From Acidimicrobiia bacterium UBA4744 (GTDB taxonomy: Bacteria; Actinomycetota; Acidimicrobiia; Spongiisociales; UBA4744), in assembly GCA_002403855.1 (NCBI GenBank), contig DHIO01000026.1, positions 254,025-308,150 on the forward strand: 54,126 nucleotides of DNA. The letters run 5' to 3'. The position numbers and the translations under genes were made by a program. The notes under the pieces were generated by a model, which ran no database searches, was not told where the DNA came from, and was given only the letters and a program-made list of their open reading frames with translations. Positions 51,797 to 54,126 of this stretch are shown here, in pieces. Position 1 is the first letter of the stretch. Each line of letters opens with the position of its first letter.

Positions 51797-52657
51797 ATGG
51801 CGCACGAGTCGATCCCCACGGTATGCGTGGTCGGGAGCGTGAATCTCGACCTGGTGGCCGCGTGCCCCCGGCTCCCCACCCCCGGCGAAACGGTGACCGA
51901 CGCCACGCTCAGTCGCTATCCCGGCGGGAAAGGGGGCAACCAGGCGCTGGCGGCAAAACGTCAAGGTGCCGACGTCACGTTGATCGCCGCCGTGGGAGCC
52001 GATCCCCTGGCCGATGAGGCGTTGGAGCTTCTCCGTCGCGACGGAGTTGATCTCTCCCGGTTGGCCACCGTCGACGACTGCTCCACCGGGGTCGCGCTGA
52101 TCGTCGTGGACCACACGGGCGAGAATCAGATAGCGGTGGCCCCCGGTGCCAACCGTTACCTGGAACCGGGCGATGTCGACACGGGAGGCTTCGATGCGGT
52201 CCTTTGCCAGCTCGAGATTCCGGATGACACGGTTGTCGCAGCGGCTCGACGAGCCACCGGGATGTTCTGCCTCAACGCGGCACCGGCCCGCCGGCTGGTG
52301 GAACCGATCCTCGAGCAAGCCGACCTGATCATCGTCAATGAGATCGAATACGGCACCCTGCGCGATCAGCTGGAGAGTTTCGAGAAGCTACTGGTGGTCA
52401 CTCGTGGCGCCCGGGGAGCCGACGCGTTCCGTCGGGGAGCGCTGATCGCCAGGGTGCAGCCACCGAGCGTCGCGGCGATCGACACGGTCGGAGCCGGAGA
52501 CGCCTTCTGCGGAACCCTCGTCGTCGGGCTGGCACGGGGGGCGGCCGTTGAACCCGCCCTGATGCGGGCATGCCGGGCGGGAGCCGTCGCCGCCACTCGC
52601 CTCGGCGCCCAACCCTCTCTCCCCACCGCCGGCGACCTCGACACGGCGCCTCTCTGA
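51797..52657 (+). CDS. rbsK: Ribokinase (PfkB family)
   Basis: 286-residue sugar kinase phosphorylating ribose with ATP. The N-terminus VGSVNLDLVAACPRLPTPGE and RYPGGKGGNQALAAKR are the PfkB ribose-binding motifs; AVAPGANRYL is a lid strand, VVTRGARGADAF lies near the nucleotide site and DTVGAGDAFCG holds the catalytic Asp. It uses the ribose released by the upstream nucleoside hydrolase. Confidence 0.93.
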   Translation: MAHESIPTVCVVGSVNLDLVAACPRLPTPGETVTDATLSRYPGGKGGNQALAAKRQGADVTLIAAVGADPLADEALELLRRDGVDLSRLATVDDCSTGVALIVVDHTGENQIAVAPGANRYLEPGDVDTGGFDAVLCQLEIPDDTVVAAARRATGMFCLNAAPARRLVEPILEQADLIIVNEIEYGTLRDQLESFEKLLVVTRGARGADAFRRGALIARVQPPSVAAIDTVGAGDAFCGTLVVGLARGAAVEPALMRACRAGAVAATRLGAQPSLPTAGDLDTAPL

Positions 52658-52812
52658 AGAGCCGCGCCGACCCTCCTCGGCGATCGAGGAAGACTTGCCC
52701 GCCTTCTCGCCGCGCCCGGATCCCAAGCCGTGACAGCGCCGGGCGCTCGAACCGAAGTCAGACAGGGAACCTCCGGCCCGACCGCGAGCGTCGTCGTTCG
52801 GTCGTCGATATC

Positions 52813-53103
52813 TCAGCGGTGCTGGGCCCGGTAGACGAGGTCGTTCACCCTGACCCTTCCCGACACCTCTAAACCGACCAGATCCCCGATCTGCGCCGAC
52901 TCCACGGGTGCGTGGTCGATCTGCATCGATGCCACCTCCTGGGTGAAGTTCGTCGTATTGCCCAAGATTCGGATCGTGTCCCCGATCCGCAGGTCACTTT
53001 CGGCTACTTCGACAACGGCCACGCGGATCTTGGCGAAGTAGTGCGTGACTCTTCCGACCATCTGCTCATCCATGTCGCGGTCCTCAGGTTCGCTCGTTCC
53101 CAT
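52813..53103 (-). CDS. EF-Tu domain-2-like beta-barrel protein
   Basis: 96-residue protein of the translation-elongation-factor-like type. Marks are MVGRVTHYFAKIRVAVVEV, LRIGDTIRILGNTTNFTQ, VASMQIDHAPVESA and IGDLVGLEVSGRVRVNDLVY, a beta barrel like EF-Tu domain 2 with no GTPase domain. In other bacteria and archaea such genes often adjoin U32 peptidase-like proteins, but none is here, so function is unknown. ATG 53103 has GAGGAG seven bases upstream. It is convergent with ribokinase and divergent from the Mth938 gene. Confidence 0.85.
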   Translation of the reverse strand: MGTSEPEDRDMDEQMVGRVTHYFAKIRVAVVEVAESDLRIGDTIRILGNTTNFTQEVASMQIDHAPVESAQIGDLVGLEVSGRVRVNDLVYRAQHR

Positions 53104-53207
53104 TCTGCTCCTCTGCGCGGCCTGAGGAAGACACAACGGGCAAGCGTCGCAGCCCGACCGGCGAGGGTCCAACCGCCCACAGGTGAAAGATCGTCTCGGG
53201 AGCGGCG

Positions 53208-53213
53208 TAAGGT
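53208..53213 (+). promoter_or_regulatory. -10 element, leaderless start of 53220 gene
   Basis: TAAGGT is six bases before ATG 53220, without a Shine-Dalgarno. A -35 is not clear. Confidence 0.45.
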
Positions 53214-53219
53214 TCGAGC

Positions 53220-53573
53220 ATGGATGTTGAGTATCCGGGTTTCGGCGCCATCGTGATCGACGGCAGACATTTCGACCACGACGTGGTGGTGATGGCCGGT
53301 CGCGTCCGTCGCCGCAAGAAAGGACCCTCCAAGCCGTACCGCAGCCGGTACGGTCACACCCCGCTTTCCCCCGACGAGGAGATCCCCTGGTCGCCACCGC
53401 AACTAATGGTGGGGACGGGGGCCAGCGGCCGGTTGCCGATAATGCCGGAGGTTTGGGACGAAGCTCGCGTCCGGGGAGTAGAGCTGGTTGCCCTGCCCAC
53501 CTCGGAGGCCTGCGAGGCCCTCCGCTCCATGGAAAAGAGTCAGGTCCACGCCATTCTGCACGTGACGTGCTAG
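53220..53573 (+). CDS. Mth938-like domain protein (DUF498)
   Basis: 117-residue single-domain protein of the Mth938/NDUFAF3-like fold. It begins with YPGFGAIVIDGRHFDHDVVV and a basic loop (GRVRRRKKGPSKPYRSRYG), then LMVGTGASGRLPI, a typical glycine-rich turn, and LPTSEACEALRSMEKSQVHAILH. The eukaryotic relative assists complex I assembly; the bacterial role is unknown. It is divergent from the barrel protein and convergent with the kinase. Confidence 0.85.
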   Translation: MDVEYPGFGAIVIDGRHFDHDVVVMAGRVRRRKKGPSKPYRSRYGHTPLSPDEEIPWSPPQLMVGTGASGRLPIMPEVWDEARVRGVELVALPTSEACEALRSMEKSQVHAILHVTC

Positions 53574-53760
53574 CCGCCGCACCGGTCCGGCTCTCCGCCG
53601 CCGAGTTCGAGTGAAAGGCCTGGGCAGCAACCCTCCCGCCCGGCCACCGGGGGACGGCATCCTGCGCGGTAGGACAGACAAGCCAGAGTCGAAAGCGCTA
53701 CCCACGACTCGGCGATCGGTCCCCGTCGAGTCTCGGCGAGCCGGCGGGCTCCTCCCCATC

Positions 53761-54126
53761 TCAGGGAGGGCCGAAGCGAGCCCGGATCCGGGCTCCGCCG
53801 GATTCGGACCGGTCGATCTGCAGTCCGCCGCCGCTACGTTCGGCCAAGCGGCGGGCAATGTCCAGACCAAGGCCGGTGGAACCGGCACCACTTTGGCCCC
53901 GCCCCAACGACCGGCCGGGTTCGGCGAAGCCCGGACCGTCGTCTTCGATGGTGAACAGGCCCCATCCGTCCACTTCCTCTACCGCGACCCGGTACCCGAC
54001 ACCCGTTGGGGTATGCGCGAACACATTGCCGATGAGGGCATCGATGGCGGCGCCGAGCTCGACCTGACGGCACTTCACGACGATAGGGGCACCCGGCCCG
54101 AGCATCCGGACCCGCCGCCCTTCTTC
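53761..54126 (-). CDS. Sensor histidine kinase, C-terminal fragment
   Basis: The last 121 codons of a two-component sensor, cut by the right window edge. The ATP-binding HATPase_c domain is present: an N-box (DALIGNVFAHTP), EDDGPGFAEP as the G1-type loop, STGLGLDIARRLAERSGGG as the G2 motif and a final SGGARIRARF strand. The dimerisation and sensor parts lie beyond the window. Its stop overlaps a small GC hairpin. Confidence 0.9.
   Translation of the reverse strand, partial: EEGRRVRMLGPGAPIVVKCRQVELGAAIDALIGNVFAHTPTGVGYRVAVEEVDGWGLFTIEDDGPGFAEPGRSLGRGQSGAGSTGLGLDIARRLAERSGGGLQIDRSESGGARIRARFGPP

Overview
This window is GC-rich and densely packed with short, mostly operonic genes and no mobile elements. 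Coenzyme F420-type proteins (a deazaflavin-NADPH reductase relative and two deazaflavin nitroreductase-type proteins), a subtilisin-inhibitor-like lipoprotein, a GlgX debranching enzyme, NfeD/slipin and frequent leaderless starts all fit Actinomycetota. A deep-branching, little-cultured class such as Acidimicrobiia is plausible, but the sequence alone does not prove it. I saw no rRNA, tRNA, CRISPR array, transposase or integrase.

Layout. 1-8040: response regulator, Nfu_N/HEAT protein, prolyl oligopeptidase, VOC protein, DUF429 protein, HAD-like protein and Lon protease. 8189-13751: three small proteins (two with CxxC pairs), GlgX, an MFS exporter divergent from a zinc-ribbon membrane protein, and a coupled pair of exported/membrane proteins. 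13752-14142 is a gene-poor stretch with hairpins. 14143-16998: two overlapping radical SAM genes facing a MEMO1-like gene (AmmeMemoRadiSam type). 17165-20858: DegV plus an unusual PlsY-like acyltransferase, then a NatAB-like ABC exporter. 20966-27465: a cobalamin photoreceptor-like protein without a DNA-binding domain, a polytopic membrane protein, a metallo-hydrolase, indolepyruvate oxidoreductase IorAB and an SSI-like lipoprotein. 27590-31233: a heterodimeric ABC exporter. 31325-37883: DinB-like protein, a sulfite-oxidase-like molybdoenzyme, F420-linked proteins, a 5'-nucleotidase and a tyrosine phosphatase. 38017-41377: a leftward operon of Zn-dehydrogenase, class III aminotransferase and a kinase-like DUF6206-type protein. 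41565-54126: SRPBCC and ABM-like proteins, a divergent SAH-hydrolase relative, hydrolases, a PKD-type secreted protein, a second class III aminotransferase, NfeD/slipin, nucleoside hydrolase plus ribokinase, an EF-Tu-domain-2-like protein, an Mth938-like protein and the end of a sensor kinase.

Functional themes. The most interesting candidate system is the dehydrogenase/aminotransferase/kinase-like operon, which has the enzyme logic of an alcohol-to-amine-to-phosphate route such as aminocyclitol assembly. Other unusual points are a CarH-type light sensor lacking its DNA-binding domain, an SAH-hydrolase relative with altered active-site residues, an IorA without its ferredoxin domain, a DegV/PlsY-like pair without the fatty-acid kinase, and a polytopic molybdoenzyme with an internal twin-arginine motif. 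Many genes have a TAnnnT hexamer exactly 6-8 bases before the start codon, which points to widespread leaderless transcription.
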